This document shows positions 31,695-40,614 of a DNA stretch of 64,000 nucleotides, piece after piece (the stretch's first letter is position 1; every line of letters starts with the position of its first letter). Made by a program: the position numbers and the translations under genes. Location: contig VXNP01000149.1 in the NCBI GenBank assembly GCA_009840525.1, forward strand, positions 1-64,000, in the 5' to 3' direction. The notes beneath the pieces were generated by a model. It saw only the letters and a list, made by a program, of their open reading frames with translations. It was not told where the DNA came from and ran no database searches. The DNA comes from Gammaproteobacteria bacterium (GTDB taxonomy: Bacteria > Gemmatimonadota > Gemmatimonadetes > Longimicrobiales > Gaopeijiaceae).

Positions 31695-32948
31695 TCAGCG
31701 TGCGTCCATCGCAAGGCGATGTACGCTGACGTACTCCACCCCCAGCTCATCCCGGTATATCCCGGCCACAAGCCCGTCGCGAATGCTGGTCACGGTCATG
31801 CCGCCCGGGGTTGCAACCACGCCCAGCCAGGTGCCGGCGGGGTCGAATACGTCCCACGACGGTGGCTCGCGCGTCAGCAGATCGGCCATGAATCGCCGTG
31901 CCCACAGGTTGCCGTCCCGGTCCGCAAGCAGCCGGTCGAATGCGGGCTCATGCGCCGGGACGTCCATCTCGTCACGCCATTGCCGCCACACAGCCTCGGG
32001 TTCCGGACCGATCTCAACGAAGCTCTCGATCACCCGCCCCACATCCGGTTCCGTCACCGGCACGCGTTCGCGCGCGATCCGGTACCGGGCCTCAAGGGCA
32101 CTGCCGGCACCGTGTACCGCAACCTCCGGTGCCGGACCACTGGCCACGGCGAGGCGGTCGCCCACGATGGCCCGCAGCGGCCGCGCGCCGAAGGGCACCG
32201 GCAGCTGATACTGGCCTGTCCAGACCCACCCCATGCCGGGAACCATCGCCAGCCGGACATCCTCGTCGAGCACCGGATCGTAGCGTCCCAGACGGATGGT
32301 GTCGGTCCATGCGGCTCCTTCCGGCAGCGACACCGACCGGGGGTATGCGACCAGCCAGGCGCCATCATCGAAGAGGCCTTCGGCGATGAACGTCGATCCG
32401 TCCGGCGCGTTCCGGCGCTCGGCAAGCATCACTTCACCGTTCTCGACAACCGACAGCCGCAGCAGCGCCCGGTCCCAGATCAGGAACGCCCCGTCGTCCC
32501 GCCGCCCCAGATACCCCGGCATGCGGAATTCTCCCGGCCCCTCGCCCTGTCCGCCGGTGCTCCACAGGTGGCGGCCCGCCGCATCGTAGCGGCGCACCTC
32601 GGCGGATCCGCCGTCCACGACGATGACCTCGCCGCCGGCGAGCAGCGCGACATCGAGGAGCCGGAAGAAGCTGAAGGAGGGGTCGTCCCCGGCGTCGCCA
32701 AGCCGGAACACGGGCTCGGGATTCACGCGCCACTCCGTCCCGGGGGGCCATGCCGCGGCCCGGCTCTCCACGATCCGGACACCGGCGCTGTCGACCTCGA
32801 TGACGGCGTCCGGTTCCCGTTCCGCGCATGCCGTCGCGGCACCGAGCGCGAGCGCCGGCAGGAGCACGCGGGCTGAGCACACGAGGCGGGGAAACGGAGC
32901 CTTCCGGACCTGGAACGCCTTGATTCGGGCAGCGGTTACCGAGCGCAT
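31695..32948 (-). CDS. 6-bladed beta-propeller lipoprotein (second copy type)
   Basis: A 417-residue protein resembling the one at 8951-10180 in layout. The ATG at 32948 has a strong GAGGAGG four to five bases upstream and opens a signal peptide ending in a lipobox, LALGAATAC. The propeller family motif GQGEGPGEFRMPGYLG lies at about residues 130-145, with repeated VD-rich strands around it. Function unknown. It is downstream of the ETF-QO gene on the same strand with a 54-bp gap. Confidence 0.82.
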   Translation of the reverse strand: MRSVTAARIKAFQVRKAPFPRLVCSARVLLPALALGAATACAEREPDAVIEVDSAGVRIVESRAAAWPPGTEWRVNPEPVFRLGDAGDDPSFSFFRLLDVALLAGGEVIVVDGGSAEVRRYDAAGRHLWSTGGQGEGPGEFRMPGYLGRRDDGAFLIWDRALLRLSVVENGEVMLAERRNAPDGSTFIAEGLFDDGAWLVAYPRSVSLPEGAAWTDTIRLGRYDPVLDEDVRLAMVPGMGWVWTGQYQLPVPFGARPLRAIVGDRLAVASGPAPEVAVHGAGSALEARYRIARERVPVTEPDVGRVIESFVEIGPEPEAVWRQWRDEMDVPAHEPAFDRLLADRDGNLWARRFMADLLTREPPSWDVFDPAGTWLGVVATPGGMTVTSIRDGLVAGIYRDELGVEYVSVHRLAMDAR

Positions 32949-33002
32949 ACATCCTCCTCGCGGAAACGCCATCCGGCTTCCGCCCAGCACAACCTGTACG
33001 AC

Positions 33003-34664
33003 CTACATTCGGCGATACGCCGGCCCGCTGCCCCCTTCCCTCGGCGTCCAGCGCGGCCCGAGCACGTCGGTTGCCTTGCAATCCACGCAGTTGGGGGCGT
33101 TGATCACCAGGTCGCCGTCTTCGCCCTCCTCGTACACCCCGGCCGGGCACATGCGGGCGTAGAATGCGGCTCCCTCCGGGGGGACCGCGTCGCCCGCAAG
33201 CACATGGCTCGGGATGTCGTCGCGGGTCTGGTTCCCCGACTTGTACACCGCGTCGACCTTGGAGAAGGTGAGTTCGCCATCGGGCTTGAAGGCCGGGGCC
33301 GAGCCCCTGCGACGCTCCTCCTCGACGTCTTCCGCTACCGGGATGCGGGCCCCGGGAAAGGCGCCGCCCGTCGCCGTCATGAGTCCCGCCCGGATCCCGC
33401 CCGCCCAGAAGCCCTTCTTGAAGGCCAGGCGAAGGTTGCGGGTGCGGCGCAGATCCTTCATCACGTATGAGTCGTCCAGGGCGCGGCTGAATCCCGCCAG
33501 GCCGTCGCCCTCGCCCTTGAGTTCGGCGAAGATGGCGCGGGCCGCATGGATGCCCGACTGCATCGCGTAGTGAATGCCCTTGAGGGAGGGAACGTCCACA
33601 AGACCCGCCGCGTCGCCGCAGACCACCACGCCCTCCCCGTGGCGACGCTCCGGAATCGAGTAGTAGCCCCCTTCGGGGATGGTTTTGGCGCCCCATTCCA
33701 GCATCTCGCCGCCCTCGAGCGTCGGGCGAAAGAGCGGATGCAGCTTCATTTGCTGGAGCAGCTCGTGCACATCGAGCGAGGCATCGCGGTAGTCCAGCCC
33801 CACGACCAGCCCGAGCGCGACCAGGTCGTCGGCGAGCGGATACATGAAGCTGCCCCCGAAGGCGTCGCGCGGGAGCGGCCATCCGAGGGTGTGCACGACG
33901 CGGTCCAGGGGCTGGCGGGTGCGCCAGAGCTCCTTCACCCCGAGAGCGTAGATCTGGGGGTTGGGCGAACCGATGCCCTCGCGCTCCAGCCAGGCCTGGG
34001 TGAGCGGGCCGCGGGTACCTTCGGCGAGCACCGTGACCGTGGCCGAGATGTCCATGGGCGGCTGGTATCCCGCGCCTGGCGCCCCCTTCCGGTCGAGGCC
34101 GGCCGGCGTCGTGCGCACACCCGCGACGCGCGTTCCCTCAACGAGAAGCGAGTCGACGGGAAAGCCCGGGAAGACGTTCACGCCCAATTCCTCCGCGCGC
34201 TCGCCCAGCCACCGCACCATCTCGCAGATCGAGCCCACGAAGTTGCCGTGATTCCTCATCGTGGGCGGTGTCGGCAGCCGGATCGCGCGCGCGCCCGTAA
34301 GCAGGTAAACGGCTTCGCGTGAAACCGGGCGAGCGAACGGGAAGTCGCCGTCGGAGAGTTCGGGGAAGAGTTCCCGGAAGGCGCGCGGGTTGACCACGGC
34401 GCCGGACAGGCAGTGCTCGCCCAACTCTCCGGCCTTCTCGAGCACGCCGATCTCGAGTTCGCCCAGATCGCCCCCCTCCTCGCCGTCCGCCCGAGCCAGC
34501 TTCGCGAGCTGTATCGCGCCGGCGAGCCCGGCCGGGCCTCCGCCCACGAACACCACGTCGAGGGGGATCGCCTCGGCGTCCGGAGGTTCCTCCACGATGA
34601 AGCGATCGACGGGGAGCGCAGGCTGCCAGGCAGCCGGTCGCACGGACACCGGGGGTTGTGGCAT
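33003..34664 (-). CDS. Electron transfer flavoprotein-ubiquinone oxidoreductase family protein
   Basis: A 553-residue flavoprotein that passes electrons from ETF to quinone. The FAD motif is PLDVVFVGGGPAGLAGAIQL, then LEKAGELGEHCLSGAV and GSFMYPLADDLVALGLVVG follow. The C-terminus holds the ferredoxin-like part MCPAGVYE with NCVDCKATDVLGPRWTP. In the family this part carries four cysteines as C...C-x2-C-x2-C. Here the last one is Thr (CKATD where CKTCD is usual), so the cluster may be 3Fe-4S or altered. An AGGAG six bases upstream supports the ATG at 34664. No etfA or etfB is nearby. Confidence 0.92.
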   Translation of the reverse strand: MPQPPVSVRPAAWQPALPVDRFIVEEPPDAEAIPLDVVFVGGGPAGLAGAIQLAKLARADGEEGGDLGELEIGVLEKAGELGEHCLSGAVVNPRAFRELFPELSDGDFPFARPVSREAVYLLTGARAIRLPTPPTMRNHGNFVGSICEMVRWLGERAEELGVNVFPGFPVDSLLVEGTRVAGVRTTPAGLDRKGAPGAGYQPPMDISATVTVLAEGTRGPLTQAWLEREGIGSPNPQIYALGVKELWRTRQPLDRVVHTLGWPLPRDAFGGSFMYPLADDLVALGLVVGLDYRDASLDVHELLQQMKLHPLFRPTLEGGEMLEWGAKTIPEGGYYSIPERRHGEGVVVCGDAAGLVDVPSLKGIHYAMQSGIHAARAIFAELKGEGDGLAGFSRALDDSYVMKDLRRTRNLRLAFKKGFWAGGIRAGLMTATGGAFPGARIPVAEDVEEERRRGSAPAFKPDGELTFSKVDAVYKSGNQTRDDIPSHVLAGDAVPPEGAAFYARMCPAGVYEEGEDGDLVINAPNCVDCKATDVLGPRWTPREGGSGPAYRRM

Positions 34665-34885
34665 AAGGACTCCTGAGCGGGCTGCCGGTCTCCGTGCGGG
34701 CGGGGGGCGCCATCGATCGGGCCGGCGCCCGGCCCGCAGGATCCGGGCCCGGAGAGCGGGGTAGTCTGTCGAGGCCAGAGCGCCGCCCGACCCCGGGCAG
34801 CCGGCCTCCCGAAGTGCTACATCCTAGCCAATCCCGCGCCGGTCGTCACGGCGTCGATCCGACCCCCCGCTCCCCCACGACAGAC

Positions 34886-36355
34886 ATGACCCATCGCCGA
34901 CCCGCCACGGTTCGGGAGTTGCGCGAATCGGGCTATCGCCCCCGCAGCGTGAAGGACGAGATGAGGGCCAACCTGGTCCGCAAGCTCGGCAACAAGGAGG
35001 AGCTGTTCCCGGGCATCCTCGGCTACGACGACAGCGTGGTTCCCCAGATCGTGAACGGAATACTCGCGCGGCACGACTTCATCCTGCTCGGGCTCCGGGG
35101 CCAGGCCAAGAGCCGCATCCTGCGTCAACTGATGGAGTTCTTGGACGAGGAGATCCCGATTCTCGCCGGCAGCGAGATCAACGACGAGCCCTTCCAGCCG
35201 GTGTCGCGCTACGGCCGGCTGCTGATCGAGGAGCACGGCGAGGACGCGCCGGTGGCGTGGGTGCCGCGCGAGAGCCGGTACGTGGAGAAGCTCGCGACCC
35301 CGGACGTGAGCATCGCGGACATGATCGGGGACGTGGATCCCATCAAGGCCGCCCGCGGGGGACACATCCTGGCCGACGAGCTGACGGTCCACTACGGGCT
35401 TCTGCCCCGGGCCAACCGCGGCATCTTCGCCATCAACGAGCTTCCGGATCTGGCCGGAAAGATCCAGGTGGGGCTCTTCAACATCCTCCAGGAGGGGGAT
35501 GTGCAGATCAAGGGATATCCCATCCGCCTTCAGCTCGACGTCATGCTGGCCTTCACCGCCAACCCGGAGGACTACACCGCGCGGGGCAAGATCATCACGC
35601 CGCTCAAGGACCGCATCGGGACCGAAGTGCGCACCCACTACCCGGCAACGCTCGCTGTTGGACGCGCGATCACGGCACAGGAGTCGTGGGTCGAGCGGGG
35701 GGATCTTCCGGTGGAGGTTCCCGACTTCATCGCCGAGGTCGTGGAGTCGATCGCGTTTCTGGCCCGGGTCGACAAGCGCGTGGACCAGCGCTCGGGTGTG
35801 AGCCAGCGCATGCCCATCTCGGTGCTGGAGATCGCCGTGGCCAGCGCGGAACGCCGCGCGCTCCGCCTGAAGGAGAAGACCGTCGTGCCGCGCGTGAGCG
35901 ACATCTACGCGGCCCGGCCCGCGATCACCGGCAAGATGGAGCTGGAATACGAGGGCGAGCTGCACGGACCCGACCGCATCGCCCGCGAGCTGATCGCACG
36001 GGCGGTGGGGCAGGTCTTCGAGACCTGTGCGGGCGGCGCCGACGTGGAACCGATCGTCGAATACTTCGAAGAGGGGGGCGCGCTGCAGGTCTCCAACGAC
36101 GCCGGGGCGAAGGCGTGCGTCAAGGGATTCGAGAACGTGCCCGGCCTGCTGGAACTGCTCTCGAATGTCGGGCTCGCGACAAAGGGTGCCGGCGAGGGTC
36201 ACACGGCATCCGCCTGCGAACTCGTGCTGGAGGCGCTGGTCGACGGCAAGCGCATCAGCCGCACCGATGGGGGAGGGTATGGGCGAGCGCGCCACGACAC
36301 TCCCGCGCCGGGGCAGGGATTCAAGGAATCGGGGCCGTTCCCGGCCCAGAGCTGA
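34886..36355 (+). CDS. MoxR/magnesium-chelatase-like AAA+ ATPase
   Basis: A 489-residue AAA+ protein of the ChlI/MoxR type. The P-loop is GLRGQAKSRIL (about residues 66-76), where Ala replaces the Gly before Lys. The Walker B strand is GHILADELTV, and the sensor region is MLAFTANPEDYTARGKIITPLKDR. Such ATPases work with a VWA-domain partner to remodel target proteins or insert metals. The likely partner is encoded at 38198-39484 on the same strand, although two genes lie between them. The start ATG lacks a strong ribosome site. Confidence 0.88.
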   Translation: MTHRRPATVRELRESGYRPRSVKDEMRANLVRKLGNKEELFPGILGYDDSVVPQIVNGILARHDFILLGLRGQAKSRILRQLMEFLDEEIPILAGSEINDEPFQPVSRYGRLLIEEHGEDAPVAWVPRESRYVEKLATPDVSIADMIGDVDPIKAARGGHILADELTVHYGLLPRANRGIFAINELPDLAGKIQVGLFNILQEGDVQIKGYPIRLQLDVMLAFTANPEDYTARGKIITPLKDRIGTEVRTHYPATLAVGRAITAQESWVERGDLPVEVPDFIAEVVESIAFLARVDKRVDQRSGVSQRMPISVLEIAVASAERRALRLKEKTVVPRVSDIYAARPAITGKMELEYEGELHGPDRIARELIARAVGQVFETCAGGADVEPIVEYFEEGGALQVSNDAGAKACVKGFENVPGLLELLSNVGLATKGAGEGHTASACELVLEALVDGKRISRTDGGGYGRARHDTPAPGQGFKESGPFPAQS

Positions 36356-36374
36356 GTCGAACAGGAGAAGAACC

Positions 36375-36971
36375 ATGCGTTGTGCCAATCGTGTTTCCTT
36401 CAACGCGAAGGCCCCGGTCATCAGTCGCCTGGGTCGGATGCTTCTCGCCCGCGGCGTGCTGACGCTCGCCGCCGTGGCGGTGCTGGCGATGCCCGCGCGC
36501 GCTCAAGGGATTTCGGGATTCGGCGGAGAGTTGCGGGGCCAGTTCGAGGCGTCGGCGGAGAAGCTGGTGGCGCTTGCCGAGGCGATGCCGGCGGAGTCGT
36601 ACTCGTGGCAGCCCATGGAGGGGGTCTACACAGTGGCTGCCGCGTACATGCACGTCGCCCGCTACAACTACATGTATCCGGACATGTATCTCGGGGTCGA
36701 AGCGCCCGCGAGGGTGGACTACGCTTCGCTCGAGGAGCGGGTGACCACCAAGGAGCAGGCCGTGCGCATCCTCGCGGCCTCGATGGACCATGTGCGCGGG
36801 ATTCTGGACGGGATGTCCGATGCGGACCTGGCGAAGCCCGCCGAGCTGTACGGGCGCGAAGTGGAGAGCTGGGCGGTGTTGCTGCAGCTGCTGACCCACA
36901 TGAACGAGCACCTGGGGCAGGCGATCGCCTATGCCCGCATGAACCGGGTCGTGCCGCCCTGGTCGCGTTGA
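36375..36971 (+). CDS. Exported DinB-like four-helix protein
   Basis: A 198-residue DinB/DfsB-superfamily protein with an N-terminal signal peptide (LTLAAVAVLAMPARAQ). The four-helix bundle carries the potential metal-binding histidines in AYMHVARYNYM and THMNEHLGQAIAYARMN. DinB-superfamily proteins bind metal and some are thiol-dependent transferases. The exported form is frequent in Gemmatimonadota and its function is unknown. AGGAGAAG seven bases upstream supports the ATG. It is 19 bp after the ATPase gene and may be co-transcribed. Confidence 0.82.
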   Translation: MRCANRVSFNAKAPVISRLGRMLLARGVLTLAAVAVLAMPARAQGISGFGGELRGQFEASAEKLVALAEAMPAESYSWQPMEGVYTVAAAYMHVARYNYMYPDMYLGVEAPARVDYASLEERVTTKEQAVRILAASMDHVRGILDGMSDADLAKPAELYGREVESWAVLLQLLTHMNEHLGQAIAYARMNRVVPPWSR

Positions 36972-37023
36972 CCGTCGCGACCCCGGTGTAGCCGTCGCGC
37001 CGACGTCCGGGGCGGTGTGCTCG

Positions 37024-38109
37024 TCAGAAGCCTGCTGCCCGGGCGATGCGCTGCTGGGCGACCGGAAGGGGCAGGTCGGCCAGCTCTGACGAGGTGACCC
37101 AGCGGCCCGCCGCCTCCCCCCACTCCGCGGCCACCTCGACCCGCTGCGGCCGGTACACCGCCGTGAAGTGCGAGAACCGGTGGGTGACCGGGGGCAGCTC
37201 CACGACCGTCCCCACCACGGGCTCCGCGACCTGCATCGACCGTGCCGCAGGGGCCCGCCCGCCGCCCTCGCCCCCGCCAGCGGCGGGCTCGGCGACCCTC
37301 ATCGGTCGTGCCCCCGTGTCAGTGCCATCCTCCACCTCCACCGCCGGAAACTCCCACATCCCACCCAGCAGCCCCTCGCGCGGGCGCCGCACCACCAGCG
37401 TCCTGCCCCGCGGCGAGACCGCGACCTGCACGTCCCAGGTCCGGGTGGGCACGGGCCCTCGCCTTCGCCGTCGCGGCCGCTCCGCCACCGTGCCGGCCGC
37501 GCGCGCCCGGCAGGCCGCCGCCAGCGGGCATGCGCCACACTTCGGCGACCGGGGCGTGCACACCGTGGCCCCCAGCTCCATCATCGCCTCGTTGAAGTCG
37601 CCGGGGCGGGCCGTGTCCATCAGCTCGGCCGCGAGGCCGCGCACCTGCGAGAGAGAGGGATCGGCGAGGTCGAACAGCCGCGCCACCACCCGGCGCACGT
37701 TGCCGTCCACGGCCGGCACCGCCTCCCCGAAGGCGATGCTGGCCACCGCGGCGGCGGTGTACGGCCCGATCCCCGGCAGGGCCATCAGGCGATCGGCCGA
37801 CGGCGGGAATTCACCGCCATGGCCATCGCGCACCTGCCGCGCGCACCGGTGTGCGTTGCGGGCGCGGGCGTAGTACCCCAGCCCCCGCCACAGCCGCAGC
37901 ACCTCTTCCAGGTCGGCGTCGGCGAGCGTGCCGACATCCGGGAACCGCTCCATCCAGCGCCGGTAGTAGGGGGCCACGAAGGCGGCTCGCGTCTGCTGCA
38001 GCATGACCTCCGAGATCCACACCGCGTAGGGGTCGCCGGCCCCTCGCCAGGGCAGGTCCCGCTTGTGCGCGTCGAACCAGGCGAGCAGTCTTTCGTGGAT
38101 GGCTTCCAT
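37024..38109 (-). CDS. mutY: A/G-specific adenine DNA glycosylase MutY
   Basis: A 361-residue base-excision repair glycosylase that removes adenine opposite 8-oxoguanine. The N-terminal WRGAGDPYAVWISEVMLQQT is typical, with the catalytic Glu in SEVMLQQT. The helix-hairpin-helix LPGIGPYTAAAVASIAFG and catalytic Asp in AVDGNVRRV (about residue 143) follow. The 4Fe-4S loop is CTPRSPKCGACPLAAAC. The C-terminal Nudix-like domain ends in VTHRFSHFTAVYRPQRVEV. About 40 extra residues sit inside that domain with a tandem repeat (ARPMRVAEP and ARSMQVAEP). Confidence 0.94.
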   Translation of the reverse strand: MEAIHERLLAWFDAHKRDLPWRGAGDPYAVWISEVMLQQTRAAFVAPYYRRWMERFPDVGTLADADLEEVLRLWRGLGYYARARNAHRCARQVRDGHGGEFPPSADRLMALPGIGPYTAAAVASIAFGEAVPAVDGNVRRVVARLFDLADPSLSQVRGLAAELMDTARPGDFNEAMMELGATVCTPRSPKCGACPLAAACRARAAGTVAERPRRRRRGPVPTRTWDVQVAVSPRGRTLVVRRPREGLLGGMWEFPAVEVEDGTDTGARPMRVAEPAAGGGEGGGRAPAARSMQVAEPVVGTVVELPPVTHRFSHFTAVYRPQRVEVAAEWGEAAGRWVTSSELADLPLPVAQQRIARAAGF

Positions 38110-38197
38110 TCTCCTGTGGATGTCCGGCCGCGCCGGCGGTCGTTAGCGATGATCGGCGACGGGCGCGAGCGGACGCTCACGCCGGGAGGGCAGGGCA

Positions 38198-39484
38198 ATG
38201 CGCTTCACGACTTACACAAAGTACCGGCCCGGCCTGCTCGACGCCCTGAACCTCGAGGCCCTGCTCGAGCACCTCACCGACTTCCTGATGGACGGCGGCT
38301 TCGCCGGCGGCCCGCACTTTCATCCCTACTGGGGATGGTCCGGGACCGAGGACACGAGTTCCTACGATGCCTTGCAGAGAGCCATCCTCGACGCCCTCAT
38401 CGAGAGCGGGCAGTTCACCCCGGAGATGCTCGAGGAGCTCCGCGGCGAGGGCGAGGGCGACGAGGAGGTCCAGCGCCGGATCGCGCAGCTCATCGACGAC
38501 ATCGTTCAGAAGCTCGTGGAGGAAGGCTACCTGACCCTGGAAGGCGGCAAGGCCATGCCGCCCACGGAGGAAATGACTGGTCAGGGGCATATCGACGAGG
38601 CCAGGGACGCGGCCCGCAGCGTGAACTTCGGACTTACGCGCAAGGGCATGGATTTTCTGGGATATCGCGCTCTGCGCAATCTGCTCTCGGCCAGCGGGAC
38701 CTCCAGCTTTGGTTCCCACGAGACCCCGCAGCTTGCCACCGGCGTCGAGGCCGACGCGGCGAGCCGCCCCTACGAGTACGGAGACGTGCTGAACCTGGAC
38801 ATTCCCGCCACCCTCCGGAGCGCGATTGAGCGTGAGGGGTTGTCGATTCCCATCAAGCTCGACTACCAGGACCTCATGGTGCACCAGACGGAGTACCGGT
38901 CCTCCTGCGCGACGGTACTGATGCTCGACGTGTCGCACTCGATGATCCTCTACGGCGAGGACCGCTTCGGTCCCGCCAAGCGGGTCGCCCTGGCGCTGAC
39001 CCACCTCATCCACACGCAGTTTCCGGGCGACGTGCTCAAGGTGGTGACCTTCGGCGACCGGGCAACGGAGATCCCGCTGTCGCAGCTTGCGCGCGCCCAG
39101 GTGGGGCCGTTCCACACCAACACCGCGGAAGGCCTCCTGATCGCGCGCCGCCTGCTCAAGGCGCAGAAGAAGGACATGATGCAGATCATCATGATCACCG
39201 ACGGCAAGCCCTCCGCGGCGACCCTGCCCAACGGGCGCATCTACAAGAACTCGGGCGCCCCCGACGGCCTGATTCTGCGGCGGACGTTCCGCGAGGTGGC
39301 CGCGTGCCGGAACGCGGGCATCCACATCAATACCTTCATGCTGGCCCGCGACCCCTACCTTGTGCGCTTCGTGCGCGAAGTGGCCGAGATCTCGCGCGGA
39401 AAGGCCTACTTCACGAGTTCGCTCACCCTGGGGCAGTACATCATGATGGACTTCCTCAGGCGCAAGCAGCAGCGGATCGCCTGA
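38198..39484 (+). CDS. VWA-domain protein, likely partner of the MoxR-like ATPase
   Basis: A 428-residue soluble protein. The C-terminal half is a von Willebrand A domain with the MIDAS motif MLDVSHSM (DxSxS type, about residues 245-252), a later TNTAEGLL and ITDGKPS. The N-terminal half is helical and acidic. This domain order is typical of the substrate-handling partner of MoxR/ChlI ATPases, and the ATPase encoded at 34886-36355 is the obvious candidate. GGGAGG upstream of the ATG supports the start. It diverges from mutY. Confidence 0.85.
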   Translation: MRFTTYTKYRPGLLDALNLEALLEHLTDFLMDGGFAGGPHFHPYWGWSGTEDTSSYDALQRAILDALIESGQFTPEMLEELRGEGEGDEEVQRRIAQLIDDIVQKLVEEGYLTLEGGKAMPPTEEMTGQGHIDEARDAARSVNFGLTRKGMDFLGYRALRNLLSASGTSSFGSHETPQLATGVEADAASRPYEYGDVLNLDIPATLRSAIEREGLSIPIKLDYQDLMVHQTEYRSSCATVLMLDVSHSMILYGEDRFGPAKRVALALTHLIHTQFPGDVLKVVTFGDRATEIPLSQLARAQVGPFHTNTAEGLLIARRLLKAQKKDMMQIIMITDGKPSAATLPNGRIYKNSGAPDGLILRRTFREVAACRNAGIHINTFMLARDPYLVRFVREVAEISRGKAYFTSSLTLGQYIMMDFLRRKQQRIA

Positions 39485-39504
39485 GAAGGAGCTGGAAGCC
39501 CGGC

Positions 39505-39543
39505 GTTCGAATGTCGAACTAACTGGACTTAGTCCGTTTAGTT
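39505..39543. terminator. Two adjacent inverted repeats between convergent genes, probable bidirectional terminator
   Basis: GTTCGA-ATG-TCGAAC (39505-39519) is a perfect 6-bp dyad. It is followed at once by AACTAACTGGAC-TTA-GTCCGTTTAGTT (39517-39543), in which 10 of 12 positions pair. The second arm is AT-rich and T-rich at its end. The position between the VWA gene and the opposing hypothetical gene suits a bidirectional terminator. Confidence 0.55.
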
Positions 39544-39545
39544 TA

Positions 39546-39932
39546 TCACGAGCCCCGGCTGCGTCCCAGCCCGGCCGCCGGCCTCGGCACCAGCGCCGCG
39601 AGCACTTCGGCCAGTTCCCGCGTCCCGGCGGCGGCTGTCTCGCGATCCCGCCCCCCCTGCGCAAGTGCCGCGCCCGCGCAGGCCTCCAGGCCTTCGACCG
39701 TCGACCAGTCCACGCCCAGAGCTCCCGCGAGGGTGGTGAGTAATTCGTCGGCATAGTTCAGGCGCGTTGCCCGGCGGCCCGCGTTCAGGTCCTCCCACGA
39801 CGACTGGCGCCTGCTCCGCGTCGGGTCGCGTGCCTTCTCGCGCTCGTAGATGCCCCGTGCCAGTCGTTCCCGCAGCGCGCGGCGCAGTTCCCGCCTCCGG
39901 TCGTTCGCGCCTGTCGGTGGGTCGGGTGTCAT
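39546..39932 (-). CDS. Small hypothetical protein downstream of the HmuY-like gene
   Basis: A 128-residue soluble protein with no recognised family. It is basic in the first 50 residues (RRELRRALRERLARGIYERE) and helical and small-residue-rich afterwards. The ATG at 39932 overlaps the stop of the HmuY-like gene as ATGA, which supports it as a real, coupled gene. No signal peptide or membrane helix is visible. Confidence 0.6.
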   Translation of the reverse strand: MTPDPPTGANDRRRELRRALRERLARGIYEREKARDPTRSRRQSSWEDLNAGRRATRLNYADELLTTLAGALGVDWSTVEGLEACAGAALAQGGRDRETAAAGTRELAEVLAALVPRPAAGLGRSRGS

Positions 39933-40594
39933 CGTTCGCCGCTTGCGCGGGATGGGTCCCCGGTGTCCGGCTCGCGATTCACGGCCTCGCCGGCCTCCGC
40001 AGGCGTCTCCACCGAGCGGCCGCCCGCCCCCTGGTAGACGTAGCGGAAGGTCAGGCATCCGGGCTGGGCGCCCGGGCAGTAGTATCCGCGCAACTGCAGC
40101 TTGGCATAACGGCCGTCGGCCGTCCGGACCGCATAGACGGCGGGGTGCGGCGTCAGGAGATGGCTCGTCCACCCGTAGGCATACCAGCGCTCGATGGCGG
40201 CGTTGACCGAGTCGCGCCGCACCGCGGTCTCCACGTAAGGTGCGTCGGGCAGCTCCGAAACCGCGTCGAGGTCGGTCTCCTCCAGGCGGATGATCCCGCC
40301 TTCCCCGGAAAAGCCTGGGCCGCCGTTGGCGATGATGTGGAAGCGCCGAAACGCCAGATCCCACTCAGCAGGTCCCGGGTTCACCACCACCGAGCCGCGC
40401 GAGAAGTCGAAGAATTGCCACGCGCCGGTGGAAGTGGCATCCACGGTGTAGTCGATGGGACCGACGAGCGTCTCACCGGCCTCGGAGGGGTCCGGGGGCG
40501 TCGGGACGTAGGCCTCGACCATGGGCCGGCCGAAGGACATGGTCACCAGCACAACGGCCAGGACCACGATGATGCCGATCAGCGCGGCCGGCAC
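39929..40594 (-). CDS. HmuY-like exported protein, possible heme binding
   Basis: A 221-residue protein. A GTG at 40594 opens a hydrophobic N-terminal helix (ALIGIIVVLAVVLVTM), a signal anchor. The mature part reads AEWDLAFRRFHIIANGG and YAKLQLRGYY with GCLTFRYVYQG, the strand pattern of the HmuY family, whose founding member binds heme at the cell surface. Whether this one binds heme is inference. It starts 20 bp after the hemB stop and belongs to the hemA-hemB transcription unit, which fits a heme link. Confidence 0.75.
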   Translation of the reverse strand: MPAALIGIIVVLAVVLVTMSFGRPMVEAYVPTPPDPSEAGETLVGPIDYTVDATSTGAWQFFDFSRGSVVVNPGPAEWDLAFRRFHIIANGGPGFSGEGGIIRLEETDLDAVSELPDAPYVETAVRRDSVNAAIERWYAYGWTSHLLTPHPAVYAVRTADGRYAKLQLRGYYCPGAQPGCLTFRYVYQGAGGRSVETPAEAGEAVNREPDTGDPSRASGER

Positions 40595-40614
40595 CCGGTT
40601 CTCGGGACTGATCC

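Noticed and set aside
37200-37330. Mobile REP-like insertion in mutY
   Set aside because: Only a single local duplication is seen, in frame, with no further copies in the window.
39500-39520. Possible tRNA T-loop (GTTCGAA)
   Set aside because: It is part of a short dyad. No cloverleaf could be formed around it.
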